This document shows positions 1-7,461 of a stretch of DNA of 64,000 nucleotides, one piece after another. Positions within the stretch are counted from its first letter, which is position 1; every line of letters begins with the position of its first letter. Source of the DNA: Silvibacterium dinghuense (GTDB lineage Bacteria; Acidobacteriota; Terriglobia; Terriglobales; Acidobacteriaceae); contig NZ_SDMK01000002.1 in assembly GCF_004123295.1 (NCBI RefSeq), forward strand, positions 1-64,000, written 5' to 3'. The position numbers were made by a program, and so were the translations under genes. The notes below the pieces were generated by a model, which saw nothing but the letters and a program-made list of their open reading frames with translations, was not told the origin of the DNA and ran no database searches.

Positions 1-46
1 GGAGTAGGTTCACAACCTGCTCAGGGGTATGCCGCTTCCTCGCCAT
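1..46 (-). CDS. IS3-family transposase OrfA, N-terminal start only (partial)
   Basis: Read on the minus strand from the ATG at 44-46, the sequence gives MARKRHTPEQVVNLL before running off the window edge. This is the usual opening of the helix-turn-helix OrfA subunit of IS3-family elements (known family pattern). A good Shine-Dalgarno, AAGGAG, lies 6-7 bases upstream of the ATG, at about 53-58 on the plus strand. Only 15 codons are visible, so the subgroup cannot be named and whether the element is intact is unknown. It lies antisense to the TBDR remnant to its right, which fits an insertion into that gene. Confidence 0.72.
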   Translation of the reverse strand, partial: MARKRHTPEQVVNLL

Positions 47-104
47 AGCCAGCTCCTTGTACCCAGTTCCTATGATTACAACTGGTACAGATCAAGCCGG
101 GCAG
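1..104 (-). mobile_element. Left-edge end of an IS3-family insertion sequence
   Basis: The OrfA start at 46 implies that one end of the element lies a few tens of bases to its right, since IS3-family orfA normally begins 40-100 bases inside the terminal repeat. Recognisable TBDR coding sequence starts at about 105, so the boundary is probably between about 60 and 104. No terminal repeat or target duplication can be confirmed because the other end is outside the window. Confidence 0.5.
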
Positions 105-788
105 ACCAAGCTGAATGCGGCCTATACCTGGAGCAAATACTTGACGAATGTCCAGCCCGGCAATCCAGGAACAAACGGAGCAGGCATAGGCTATGACGAG
201 GCTGCGAGTCCTCAGAACCCGCATAATCTGCGCGGTGACTATGGCGCGCCCGACTTTGACCGCCGGCATGTCTTTACCTCGGTGTGGGCCTATCAGTTGC
301 CGTTCTTCCTGCACAGCGACAGCATATTCAGAAGGGAAGTGCTGAGTGGATGGGGTACATCTGGTCTGGCAGTGGCAGAAAGCGGCTTTGCGTTGAACCC
401 GGCAGTAAGTGTTTCCGACGTTGGTCTGGCTACACATCCAAATCTGGTGGGACCTGCCAACTCGACAGGGAGCGGCAAGCCAGGAACGGGAACTACGTTT
501 ATCAACCCCAACGCATTTCAATCTCCGGCATTCGGCTATTTCGGTAACGCCTCTCCAGGTGTGGTCCGCGGACCGAAGGACGTGACTTTCAACGTAGCTG
601 CCGATAAGAACTTCCCGATCACCGAGAAAGTGATTGCGAAGCTCAGAGTGGAGGCGTTCAACGTATTCAACCACCCCAACACGATCGTCAACTCCACCTG
701 GAGTGGAGCCAGCGGAGGGACATTCGGCCAGGTCATCGGGTCAGGAGATCAGAGAATGATGGAGTTCTCAGGACGCTTGAGTTTCTGA
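57..788 (+). pseudogene. C-terminal fragment of an Oar-like TonB-dependent receptor
   Basis: From about 105 the frame reads as the last third of an acidobacterial TBDR beta-barrel: the barrel motif LNAAYTWSKYLTN, a DFDRRHVFTS segment, a RVEAFNVFNHPN motif near the end, and a terminal F that matches the last-strand signal for BAM assembly. About 225 residues remain out of a usual 1,000-1,200. Signal peptide, regulatory domain, plug and most of the barrel are missing. The frame is open to the window edge, but codons before about 105 belong to the IS3-like element, so the nominal TTG at 57 is not a real start. I infer a receptor gene broken by the IS insertion. Confidence 0.8.
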
Positions 789-854
789 TTATCTGGGTAT
801 CGATCAACAAGGGCCAATGCGGTACTGGTAGCGAAGAGAACTAAGAGCCCATTC

Positions 855-896
855 GGTGTCCCGACGGGATTCGAACCCCTGTTACCGATGTGAAAG
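855..896 (-). pseudogene. tRNA-Glu(TTC) 3'-half fragment, att-like
   Basis: The minus strand from 896 reads CTTTCAC, the anticodon loop of tRNA-Glu with anticodon TTC at 892-894. It continues with the 3' side of the anticodon stem (885-889), a five-base variable loop, a T-arm containing GGTTCGAATCC, and an acceptor 3' strand ending near 855. The bases beyond 896 do not pair with the anticodon stem (GGAGT where about CCGAT is needed) and contain no D-arm, so this is not a working tRNA. The fragment begins exactly at the anticodon loop, where many tyrosine integrases cross over, so I read it as a duplicated 3' end left by integration of a mobile element. One T-stem pair is mismatched, a sign of decay. 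Confidence 0.68.
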
Positions 897-1061
897 ACTC
901 CCTGGAAGTCAGAACTGAATGAAAATGCCAGCCGGGAAACTATTGGAACACGTCCTTAGTGCAGCAAGGGATAGCCCAATTAGTACTCAGTGGGCGCCCG
1001 AAGTGGTTCAGAGATGTCGGATATGGCGATGCCGACAAGTGATCGGGTTCGAACCAACGGC

Positions 1062-1499
1062 CTAGGGCGTGTCGACATATTGAGAGAGCCATCTCCGGGC
1101 ACAAGCGATGGCGACGGTGGCGTGAAAATTTTGCTTGAGTTTATCAAAGCGAGTGCTGAGTCTTCTGAATTGCTTGAGGTGGGCGAAGGTTCGTTCGATG
1201 CGGTTTCGCGTTCAGTATAAGGTGCGATTGAAGTCGCGTTGAGTCAGTCGCCGTTTACTGGGTGGGATGATGGCTTCGATGTTTTGTTCGGCGAGATGGT
1301 CGAGGATGTAGTTCATATCATAACCCTTGTCGGCCAGAACCGCCTTGGGTCGAAGGTCCCCGAGCAAGGTCAGGGCCTGGGTATAGTCGTTTCGTTCGCC
1401 GCCGGTCAACAGGAAGCCTAGAGGGCGTCCAAGCCCATCGGCGAGTAGATGGATTTTGTGCTTCAACGAAGCTGAGCCTGAAACTATGCAGATCGGCAA
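1062..1499 (-). pseudogene. Decayed IS5/IS427-type transposase, C-terminal half with internal stop
   Basis: The minus frame from 1499 matches the DDE catalytic half of IS5-family transposases: KIHLLADGLGRPLGFLLTGG, then a KAVLADKGYD segment with the second catalytic Asp. A TGA at 1212-1214 interrupts the frame, but the same frame continues to a TAG at 1062-1064. Across the TGA the Y-(2)-R-(3)-E-(6)-K signature of IS4/IS5 transposases is exact (Y, R, E, then AHLK). The first half of the gene is missing and the fragment starts within about 4 bases of the hutU stop codon. GGGCGTGTCGACA near 1066 may be part of the terminal repeat. The gene is clearly inactive. Confidence 0.82.
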
Positions 1500-1502
1500 T
1501 GA

Positions 1503-3185
1503 TTACCCCTTTGGCTTATATGGAGCGATGGAAGGCAGATCGAGCCCCCGCTCGGCGGCGCACCGAATTGCCTCTTCATATCCGGCGTCGGCATGACGCA
1601 TGACACCGGTAGCCGGGTCATTCCACAAGACGCGTTCGATGCGGCGGGCTGCAGCTTCTGTTCCATCGCACACGATGACCACACCGGCGTGTTGTGAATA
1701 GCCCATACCCACTCCACCTCCATGATGGATGGATACCCAGGTTGCACCCGATGCGGTGTTCAGAAGTGCGTTGAGAAGAGGCCAGTCGGAAACGGCGTCG
1801 GAGCCATCCTGCATCGCCTCTGTCTCGCGATTGGGGCTGGCGACCGAACCCGAATCAAGATGGTCTCTTCCAATGACGACTGGAGCTTTGAGCTCTCCAT
1901 TGGCGACCATCTCATTAAAGGCCAGACCCAGGCGGTGCCGGTCTCCCAGGCCCACCCAGCAAATGCGCGCTGGCAGACCCTGAAAACGGATTTTTGTTCT
2001 GGCGAGATCAAGCCAACGGTGAAGGTTTGTATGGTCAGGAAGGAGTTCTTTTACCTTTTGGTCGGTTCGATAGATATCTTCCGGGTCGTCGGACAAGGCC
2101 ACCCAGCGAAATGGACCAATGCCCCGGCAAAAGAGCGGTCGAATATATGCAGGCACAAAACCGGGGAAGGAGAACGCATCCTCCACGCCCTCATCCTTTG
2201 CAACCTGACGAATGTTGTTGCCGTAGTCCACGGTCGGGATGCCCAACCGATGAAACTCGACCATGGCGCGAACGTGAATTGCGATGGACGAACGCGCCGC
2301 GGCGGCAACTTCTGCGGGGCTGCTTTGGCGCTTCTGCTCCCATGCCTCGATCGTCCAGCCCAGTGGCAGATATCCATTGGCTGGATCGTGAGCGGATGTT
2401 TGATCCGTCACAATATCCGGGCGGATTCCGCGCCGGAGGAGTTCGGGAAGAATCTCGGCTGCGTTTCCGCAAAGCCCCACCGAAGTCGGCTTTCTCTCGC
2501 GGCTTGATTCTTCGATGATGCGCAGGGCTTCATCGAGGTCTTTCGTTGCTCTGTCCAGATATCCGGTCCGGAGCCTCATCTCGATGCGTGACCACTGGCA
2601 TTCGATTGCCAGGCAAGATGCTCCGGCCATGACGGCAGCAAGGGGTTGAGCGCCACCCATGCCGCCTAACCCGGCAGTCAGAATCCAACGCCCCAGAAGG
2701 TTACCTTGATAGTGCTGGCGGCCCATTTCAACGAACGTCTCGTAGGTTCCCTGTACGATTCCTTGCGACCCGATATAGATCCATGAGCCGGCCGTCATCT
2801 GGCCGTACATCATCAATCCCTTGCGGTCGAGTTCCTGGAAGTGTTCCCAGGTCGCCCAGTGGGGAACAAGGTTGGAGTTTGCGATTAGAACACGCGGAGC
2901 ATCGGCATGAGTTCTGAAGACGCCCACCGGCTTTCCTGATTGAATGAGAAGCGTTTCGTCATCGGCCAGTCTCTTCAATGTCTCGACGATTTTGTCGAAG
3001 CTCTCCCAATCCCGGGCTGCGCGGCCAATGCCTCCGTATACCACCAGCTCCTCAGGACGTTCGGCAACATCAGGATGGAGGTTGTTCTGAAGCATGCGCA
3101 GTGGAGCTTCGCAGAGCCAGCTGCGGGCGGAAAGCGTATTGCCTGTCTGCGGAACGATTCTTCTCATTTGCTTAGTGGGTGGCAT
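1503..3185 (-). CDS. hutU: Urocanate hydratase HutU
   Basis: This cytosolic enzyme converts urocanate to 4-imidazolone-5-propionate, the second step of histidine degradation, using tightly bound NAD+ as an electrophile. At 560 residues it has normal family length. Visible features are the glycine-rich NAD-binding loop [12 protein letters not shown] (about 171-182), [17 protein letters not shown] (238-254), TDQTSAHDP (260-268), and [11 protein letters not shown], whose Cys at about 409 matches the catalytic Cys410 of the Pseudomonas enzyme. The start overlaps the end of hutG by 14 bases, so hutI-hutG-hutU form one operon transcribed leftward. The TAA stop is followed within 4 bases by the transposase remnant, so anything once downstream in the operon has been lost or moved. 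Confidence 0.97.
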   Translation of the reverse strand: MPPTKQMRRIVPQTGNTLSARSWLCEAPLRMLQNNLHPDVAERPEELVVYGGIGRAARDWESFDKIVETLKRLADDETLLIQSGKPVGVFRTHADAPRVLIANSNLVPHWATWEHFQELDRKGLMMYGQMTAGSWIYIGSQGIVQGTYETFVEMGRQHYQGNLLGRWILTAGLGGMGGAQPLAAVMAGASCLAIECQWSRIEMRLRTGYLDRATKDLDEALRIIEESSRERKPTSVGLCGNAAEILPELLRRGIRPDIVTDQTSAHDPANGYLPLGWTIEAWEQKRQSSPAEVAAAARSSIAIHVRAMVEFHRLGIPTVDYGNNIRQVAKDEGVEDAFSFPGFVPAYIRPLFCRGIGPFRWVALSDDPEDIYRTDQKVKELLPDHTNLHRWLDLARTKIRFQGLPARICWVGLGDRHRLGLAFNEMVANGELKAPVVIGRDHLDSGSVASPNRETEAMQDGSDAVSDWPLLNALLNTASGATWVSIHHGGGVGMGYSQHAGVVIVCDGTEAAARRIERVLWNDPATGVMRHADAGYEEAIRCAAERGLDLPSIAPYKPKG

Positions 3186-4059
3186 GGTGATCCCTCGCTG
3201 CAGGCTTTTGATTACTTAACTCCGCAAATTGCAAACAGTCGCTCAATAAAACTCGTAGTATTTCGCGCAGCCGTTGTGCGCTCGCGGGCAAGTAGGGCGT
3301 CGGCCATTCGTCTTCTCGTATTACATCGGGATCGCGCATGTACGAACGGCATGCGATCTCCATTTGTACGGCATGGACGCCATCTGACGGCGAACCGTAA
3401 TGCCGTGTAATCCATCCGCCTTTGAAGCGGCCATTCTCCACATGCGAAAAGCCGGAGTTGGCAGCTGTTTGTGTGAGCCGTTGTTGAAGCCCTGCATCGC
3501 AGGTCTGACCGTCGTTGGTTCCAAGATTCAAGTGCGGCAATTCTCCGGAGAAAAGCCGCGGGATACGGCTTCGAATCGAGTGCGCATCGTAGAGCACGAC
3601 ATTCGCATGTTGCGCCTGAAGGCGATCGATCTCCATTCGCAATGTCCGGTGATAGGGTTCGAAGTACTCTTTCGTTCTCTGTGTAATCTTGTCAGGCGTG
3701 GGTTCTTCTCCCACAAGATAGAGAGCTTCTCCATCGAATGTAGTGCTGGGGCAAAGCTCGGTCGTTGCCTGTCCTGGATAGAGAGAAGCTCCCGATGGAT
3801 CGCGGTTGACGTCAATGATCGATCGACAGATTTCTGTACGAACCACAGTAGCGCCTAACTCCTGGTGAACAAAGTCATAGAGCTTTTCCAGCCACCAGTC
3901 CACGTCTTTGCGTGCCAGCCACTGTGAAACGAACGATGATCGATAGCAAGCGGGGAGCTGCGTCCCGGCATGGGAAATGCTGACGATTAGCGGCGCATCT
4001 CCGCGATGAACGTGGAGCCAATCTGGATATTCCATCAGCAATCCGGCGACTTCATTCAT
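3172..4059 (-). CDS. hutG: N-formylglutamate deformylase HutG
   Basis: This 295-residue protein belongs to the N-formylglutamate amidohydrolase family, which hydrolyses N-formyl-L-glutamate to glutamate and formate, the last step of the five-step histidine pathway. Family landmarks are [11 protein letters not shown] (H30), [12 protein letters not shown] (79-90), [14 protein letters not shown] (H160) with the following [13 protein letters not shown], and the late [10 protein letters not shown] segment. These carry the putative metal and substrate ligands. It overlaps hutI by 8 bases and hutU by 14 bases, which implies translational coupling. The presence of hutF across the promoter region matches, because HutF makes the formylglutamate that HutG consumes. 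Confidence 0.93.
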   Translation of the reverse strand: MNEVAGLLMEYPDWLHVHRGDAPLIVSISHAGTQLPACYRSSFVSQWLARKDVDWWLEKLYDFVHQELGATVVRTEICRSIIDVNRDPSGASLYPGQATTELCPSTTFDGEALYLVGEEPTPDKITQRTKEYFEPYHRTLRMEIDRLQAQHANVVLYDAHSIRSRIPRLFSGELPHLNLGTNDGQTCDAGLQQRLTQTAANSGFSHVENGRFKGGWITRHYGSPSDGVHAVQMEIACRSYMRDPDVIREDEWPTPYLPASAQRLREILRVLLSDCLQFAELSNQKPAARDHHATH

Positions 4060-5275
4060 GGCCGGCCCTCACGCGGGTATGCAGTGGATTCAGTCCAAGG
4101 TTGTAGACAAGCTCTGCCGGGTTGGAGACATTCCAAATAGCGAGGTCGCAGACCTTACCCTCCTCCAGCGACCCATGGGAGTCTTGCAATCCGAGTGCTC
4201 GCGCTGCATGGCACGTTACTCCGGCAATGCACTCTTCGGCAGACATGCGAAAGAGAACAGCAGCCAGGTTCAGGACGGTCAGGAGGGAAGAAAGTGGAGA
4301 GGTGCCAGGATTACAGTCCGTTGCAAGGGCGATTGGAATGCCTGCCTTCCGCAAGGCTTCGACCGGGGGCACCTGTGTTTCACGCAAGAAATAAAAAGCT
4401 CCAGGAAGAAGCGTGGCCACGGTGTGGTTCGCAGCCATGGCCTGGATTCCGCTTTCGTCGAGGTACTCCAAATGGTCAGCCGAGAGTGCGCCGAACCGCG
4501 CAGCCAAGGCTGCACCATGGCCCGTCGTGAGTTGTTCTGCATGTACTTTGACGGGGAGTCCAACCTCACGAGCTCGTCGAAAGATCATCTCGCTCTGAGC
4601 GAGACTAAACGCAATCGACTCGCAGAAGACATCGACCGCATCGACAAGTCCAGCTGTGACAGCAGCAGGAATGATCTCGTCACAGATCAGCGAGACATAT
4701 CGATCAGGGTCTGCTTTGTACTCGTAGGGGACGACGTGTGCAGCCAGCAGTGTCGTAGAAATTTTTACGTTTCGCTCCTGTTCAAGCTGACGGCCAAGAC
4801 GAAGCAATCGCAGTTCCTGCTCGAGTGAAAGTCCATACCCGGATTTCACCTCGATCGTCGTGACGCCTTCGGCAATCAAGGAGTCCAGTCGTACCAGGGC
4901 AGACTTCAGCAGTGCAGCATCGCTCGCTTCGCGTGTTGCACAGACCGTCGACCAGATGCCGCCACCGGCTTCGGCGATTTCCCGATACGATTTTCCTGCA
5001 CGTCTCAGTTCGAACTCGTGAGCCCTGGAGCCGCCGAATATGAGATGAGTGTGGGGATCGATGAGTCCGGGAGTGATGAGCCGACCATCACAGGAAACGA
5101 TCTTTTCTGCTTCAAATTTTGGGGCTCTATTCGCTGGCCCGGCGTAAAGAATCTTTCTGGCTCTGCATGCGATGACACCGTCCTCGATCAACCCGAATCG
5201 TCCGTCGCGCATGGTCAGGAGGCGGGCATCGCGCCAGACGGTTTCACACGAGGAAGCCATGGGTATCGAAGGCAT
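4052..5275 (-). CDS. hutI: Imidazolonepropionase HutI
   Basis: This amidohydrolase-superfamily metalloenzyme opens the ring of 4-imidazolone-5-propionate to give N-formimino-L-glutamate. The metal-binding pair is in DPHTH (H75, H77), followed by GGSRAHEFE. Further ligands are in AAHVVPYEY (H180), KVHAEQLT (H245) and ATDCNPGTS (D320). Length, 407 residues, is normal. The longest start is the ATG at 5275, but a second in-frame ATG at 5260 is equally likely because the first lies 2 bases from the predicted HutC operator and neither has a clear Shine-Dalgarno. It is the first gene of the leftward hutIGU operon. Confidence 0.95.
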   Translation of the reverse strand: MPSIPMASSCETVWRDARLLTMRDGRFGLIEDGVIACRARKILYAGPANRAPKFEAEKIVSCDGRLITPGLIDPHTHLIFGGSRAHEFELRRAGKSYREIAEAGGGIWSTVCATREASDAALLKSALVRLDSLIAEGVTTIEVKSGYGLSLEQELRLLRLGRQLEQERNVKISTTLLAAHVVPYEYKADPDRYVSLICDEIIPAAVTAGLVDAVDVFCESIAFSLAQSEMIFRRAREVGLPVKVHAEQLTTGHGAALAARFGALSADHLEYLDESGIQAMAANHTVATLLPGAFYFLRETQVPPVEALRKAGIPIALATDCNPGTSPLSSLLTVLNLAAVLFRMSAEECIAGVTCHAARALGLQDSHGSLEEGKVCDLAIWNVSNPAELVYNLGLNPLHTRVRAGHE

Positions 5276-5276
5276 G

Positions 5277-5294
5277 ATAATGTCTATACATTAT
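5277..5294. promoter_or_regulatory. hutO: Candidate HutC operator between hutI and hutF
   Basis: An 18-base inverted repeat has perfect 7-base arms, ATAATGT and ACATTAT, around CTAT. Its core TGTCTATACA differs at one base from the TGTATATACA centre of known HutC sites. It sits in the only 47 bases between the divergent hutI and hutF starts, so a bound repressor would cover both promoters. Urocanate is the expected inducer, by analogy with characterised HutC proteins. Confidence 0.62.
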
Positions 5295-5322
5295 TTAAGA
5301 CGCTGTAGTCTAGGAATTCTTC

Positions 5323-6678
5323 ATGATAGAGCCGCATTCTCTTTACTTCGAGCAAGCGCTGCTTCCGGAAGGATGGGCAGCACGGGTTTCACTTCGCATG
5401 CACGAAGGGCGAATCGTCGAGGTCATGCGAGACGTCGATCCAAGTAGTGGTGACGAGCGGCATGCTATTGGAATTCCAGGCATGCCCAATGTCCACTCGC
5501 ATGCTTTCCAGCGTGGGATGGCCGGGCTCACGGAGACGAGGGGACCGGCGCACGATAACTTCTGGACGTGGCGCGAGGTGATGTATCGATTCGTGGGACG
5601 GCTAGGTCCAGGGGAATTCCAAGCGGTCGCGGCCCTCGCGTACATGGAGATGCTGGAAAGTGGTTTTACCCATGTCGGGGAATTCCATTACTTCCACCGC
5701 CCAACCCATTTCAGTCAAACGGTGCCAATAGATATGATCGCGGCCATTTGTGCGGCCGCCTCCAAGACGGGCATTGGACTGACGCTTCTCCCTTCGTTCT
5801 ATGCCCACTCAAATTGTGGAGGGAAAGCACCTCTAACGGGCCAGCGTCCTTTTCTGCTTACTCTGGAGGAATACAGCCGTTTACTGGATGACACGCGAAA
5901 GTTGGCGCATCGCTTAGCCGGTGCAGTCGTTGGCGTCGCTCCTCATTCTCTTCGTGCCGTATCTCCTGAAGAGCTCGCAGTCATCGTTCCACTTGCGCAA
6001 GATGGCCCCATTCATATTCATGCCGCCGAGCAGACGCAGGAGGTAGAGGACTGTCTCCGGTGGTCGGGGCAACGGCCTGTCGAATGGCTTCTTGAGCATG
6101 CACCGGTCGACGAGCGCTGGTGCATCATTCATGCCATCCACATGACGTCTCAAGAAATCACTGGGCTTGCCCGATCGGGAGCGGTTGCCGGACTTTGTCC
6201 GGTTACAGAGGCAAACCTGGGAGATGGCATATTCCCTACGCCATCTTTTTTGCATGATGGACGCATGGGTATAGGCACGGACTCAAATGTCTTGATCGGG
6301 GTTGCGGACGAGCTCAGAACGCTGGAGTACACGCAACGGCTGATAACCCGATCGAGGAATGTTCTCTGCCGCGGCGAAGGTTCTTCTAACGGCGGAACAC
6401 TCTATCGATCAGCCTTGAGTGGTGGATCACAAGCGCTTGGTATTGGATCTGGCCTGGCAGAGGGTTCTTTCGCCGATATCGTGTCGCTCGATGCAAAACA
6501 TCCTTCTTTAGCAGGTAAAAAGAACGATCAGATCCTCGACTCATTTCTCTTCTCGTCTTCGAATCGACCGGTAAGCTGTGTCTGGCGGGCGGGCTGCAAG
6601 GTGGTGAGTGATGGTGCGCATATCGAACGCGAGAACATCCTGGCTCGGTATCGCGATGCCATCGCTAAAATTGTCTGA
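5323..6678 (+). CDS. hutF: Formimidoylglutamate deiminase HutF
   Basis: This 451-residue amidohydrolase releases ammonia from N-formimino-L-glutamate to give N-formyl-L-glutamate. With HutG it forms the deiminase branch of histidine degradation, in place of a direct formiminoglutamase. Metal ligands are seen in MPNVHSHAFQRGMAG (H58, H60), IHIHAAEQ (H233), CIIHAIHMT (H270) and GIGTDSNVLI (D320). The ATG at 5323 is preceded by TAGGA about 8 bases upstream. The stop codon overlaps the start of hutC (TGATG), so the two are co-transcribed and divergent from hutIGU under the shared operator. Confidence 0.95.
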   Translation: MIEPHSLYFEQALLPEGWAARVSLRMHEGRIVEVMRDVDPSSGDERHAIGIPGMPNVHSHAFQRGMAGLTETRGPAHDNFWTWREVMYRFVGRLGPGEFQAVAALAYMEMLESGFTHVGEFHYFHRPTHFSQTVPIDMIAAICAAASKTGIGLTLLPSFYAHSNCGGKAPLTGQRPFLLTLEEYSRLLDDTRKLAHRLAGAVVGVAPHSLRAVSPEELAVIVPLAQDGPIHIHAAEQTQEVEDCLRWSGQRPVEWLLEHAPVDERWCIIHAIHMTSQEITGLARSGAVAGLCPVTEANLGDGIFPTPSFLHDGRMGIGTDSNVLIGVADELRTLEYTQRLITRSRNVLCRGEGSSNGGTLYRSALSGGSQALGIGSGLAEGSFADIVSLDAKHPSLAGKKNDQILDSFLFSSSNRPVSCVWRAGCKVVSDGAHIERENILARYRDAIAKIV

Positions 6679-7394
6679 TGCCTATCGCCAGTATCTCCGA
6701 GACAATTCGGTCGGAGCTTGAGTCCCGTATCTTATCCGGAGCGCTGTCCCCGGGAGCGCGCATTCCCGTCGAGCGCGAACTGATGGAAGAGTATGGTTGC
6801 TCGCGGATGACAGTGAACAAGGCAATCTCTTCTTTGGTTGCTGCAGGGCTGATTGAGAGACGCAAGAAAGCGGGTTCTTTCGTTAGCCGTCCCATCATGC
6901 ATCCGACGATGCTTGCCATCCCGGACGTGCAGACAGACGCTGTTGCAAAAGGGCAATATTATTCTTTTCGCCTGCTGCGGAGGGAGGTTCGAACTGCCCG
7001 GAAGCGCAATGGTATTGAAGCTGCATTGGGTCAGAACGGGCAGTTGCTCGCTTTGTCGGGGATTCATATCGTAGATCATCAACCTCTAGTAACAGAGGAA
7101 CGGATCATCAGCCTCGCATCCGTTCCAGAGATTGAAGACGTGGATTTTACGAAGGTTTCACCGGGAACCTGGCTTCTCCAACATATTCCCTGGACTCAGT
7201 CGGAAACCAGATTGAGCTCCACCGCTGCCTCAATGACTGAAGCGCCGTTGCTGGATATTCCATTTGGGGCTGCATGCTTTGTGGTGGAGCGGAAAACCTG
7301 GCGCGAGACGCTGCCGATCACGTATGTCCGGCAGGTTTATAACGGTTCGGCGTTTAGCCTGACCGGACATTTCGGCGTTGGCTCCTCCCGATAG
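6678..7394 (+). CDS. hutC: HutC-type GntR-family repressor
   Basis: The 238-residue protein has an N-terminal winged helix (about 1-70) with the GntR pattern LESRILSGALSPGARIPVE and SRMTVNKAISSLVAAGLIERR. A UTRA ligand-binding domain follows (about 95-235), including the late FVVERKTWRETLPITYVRQVY segment typical of HutC. HutC proteins repress hut genes until urocanate binds. Its start overlaps the hutF stop, and a HutC-like palindrome lies before hutF, so it probably represses itself and both arms of the locus. Family assignment is firm; the operator link is inferred from context. Confidence 0.92.
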   Translation: MPIASISETIRSELESRILSGALSPGARIPVERELMEEYGCSRMTVNKAISSLVAAGLIERRKKAGSFVSRPIMHPTMLAIPDVQTDAVAKGQYYSFRLLRREVRTARKRNGIEAALGQNGQLLALSGIHIVDHQPLVTEERIISLASVPEIEDVDFTKVSPGTWLLQHIPWTQSETRLSSTAASMTEAPLLDIPFGAACFVVERKTWRETLPITYVRQVYNGSAFSLTGHFGVGSSR

Positions 7395-7461
7395 CCAGCA
7401 TGCGGGATGGCATCTTCTTGCAGAGAGCGCAGCATACTGCATAACAGAACCTTCACTCATG

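Noticed and set aside
1048-1057. GGTTCGAACC palindrome, tRNA T-loop-like
   Set aside because: No T-stem, acceptor or anticodon arm can be drawn around it on either strand, so it is not a second tRNA fragment.
1722-2507. 261-codon plus-strand frame inside hutU
   Set aside because: Antisense shadow of a clearly coding gene, with no domain of its own.
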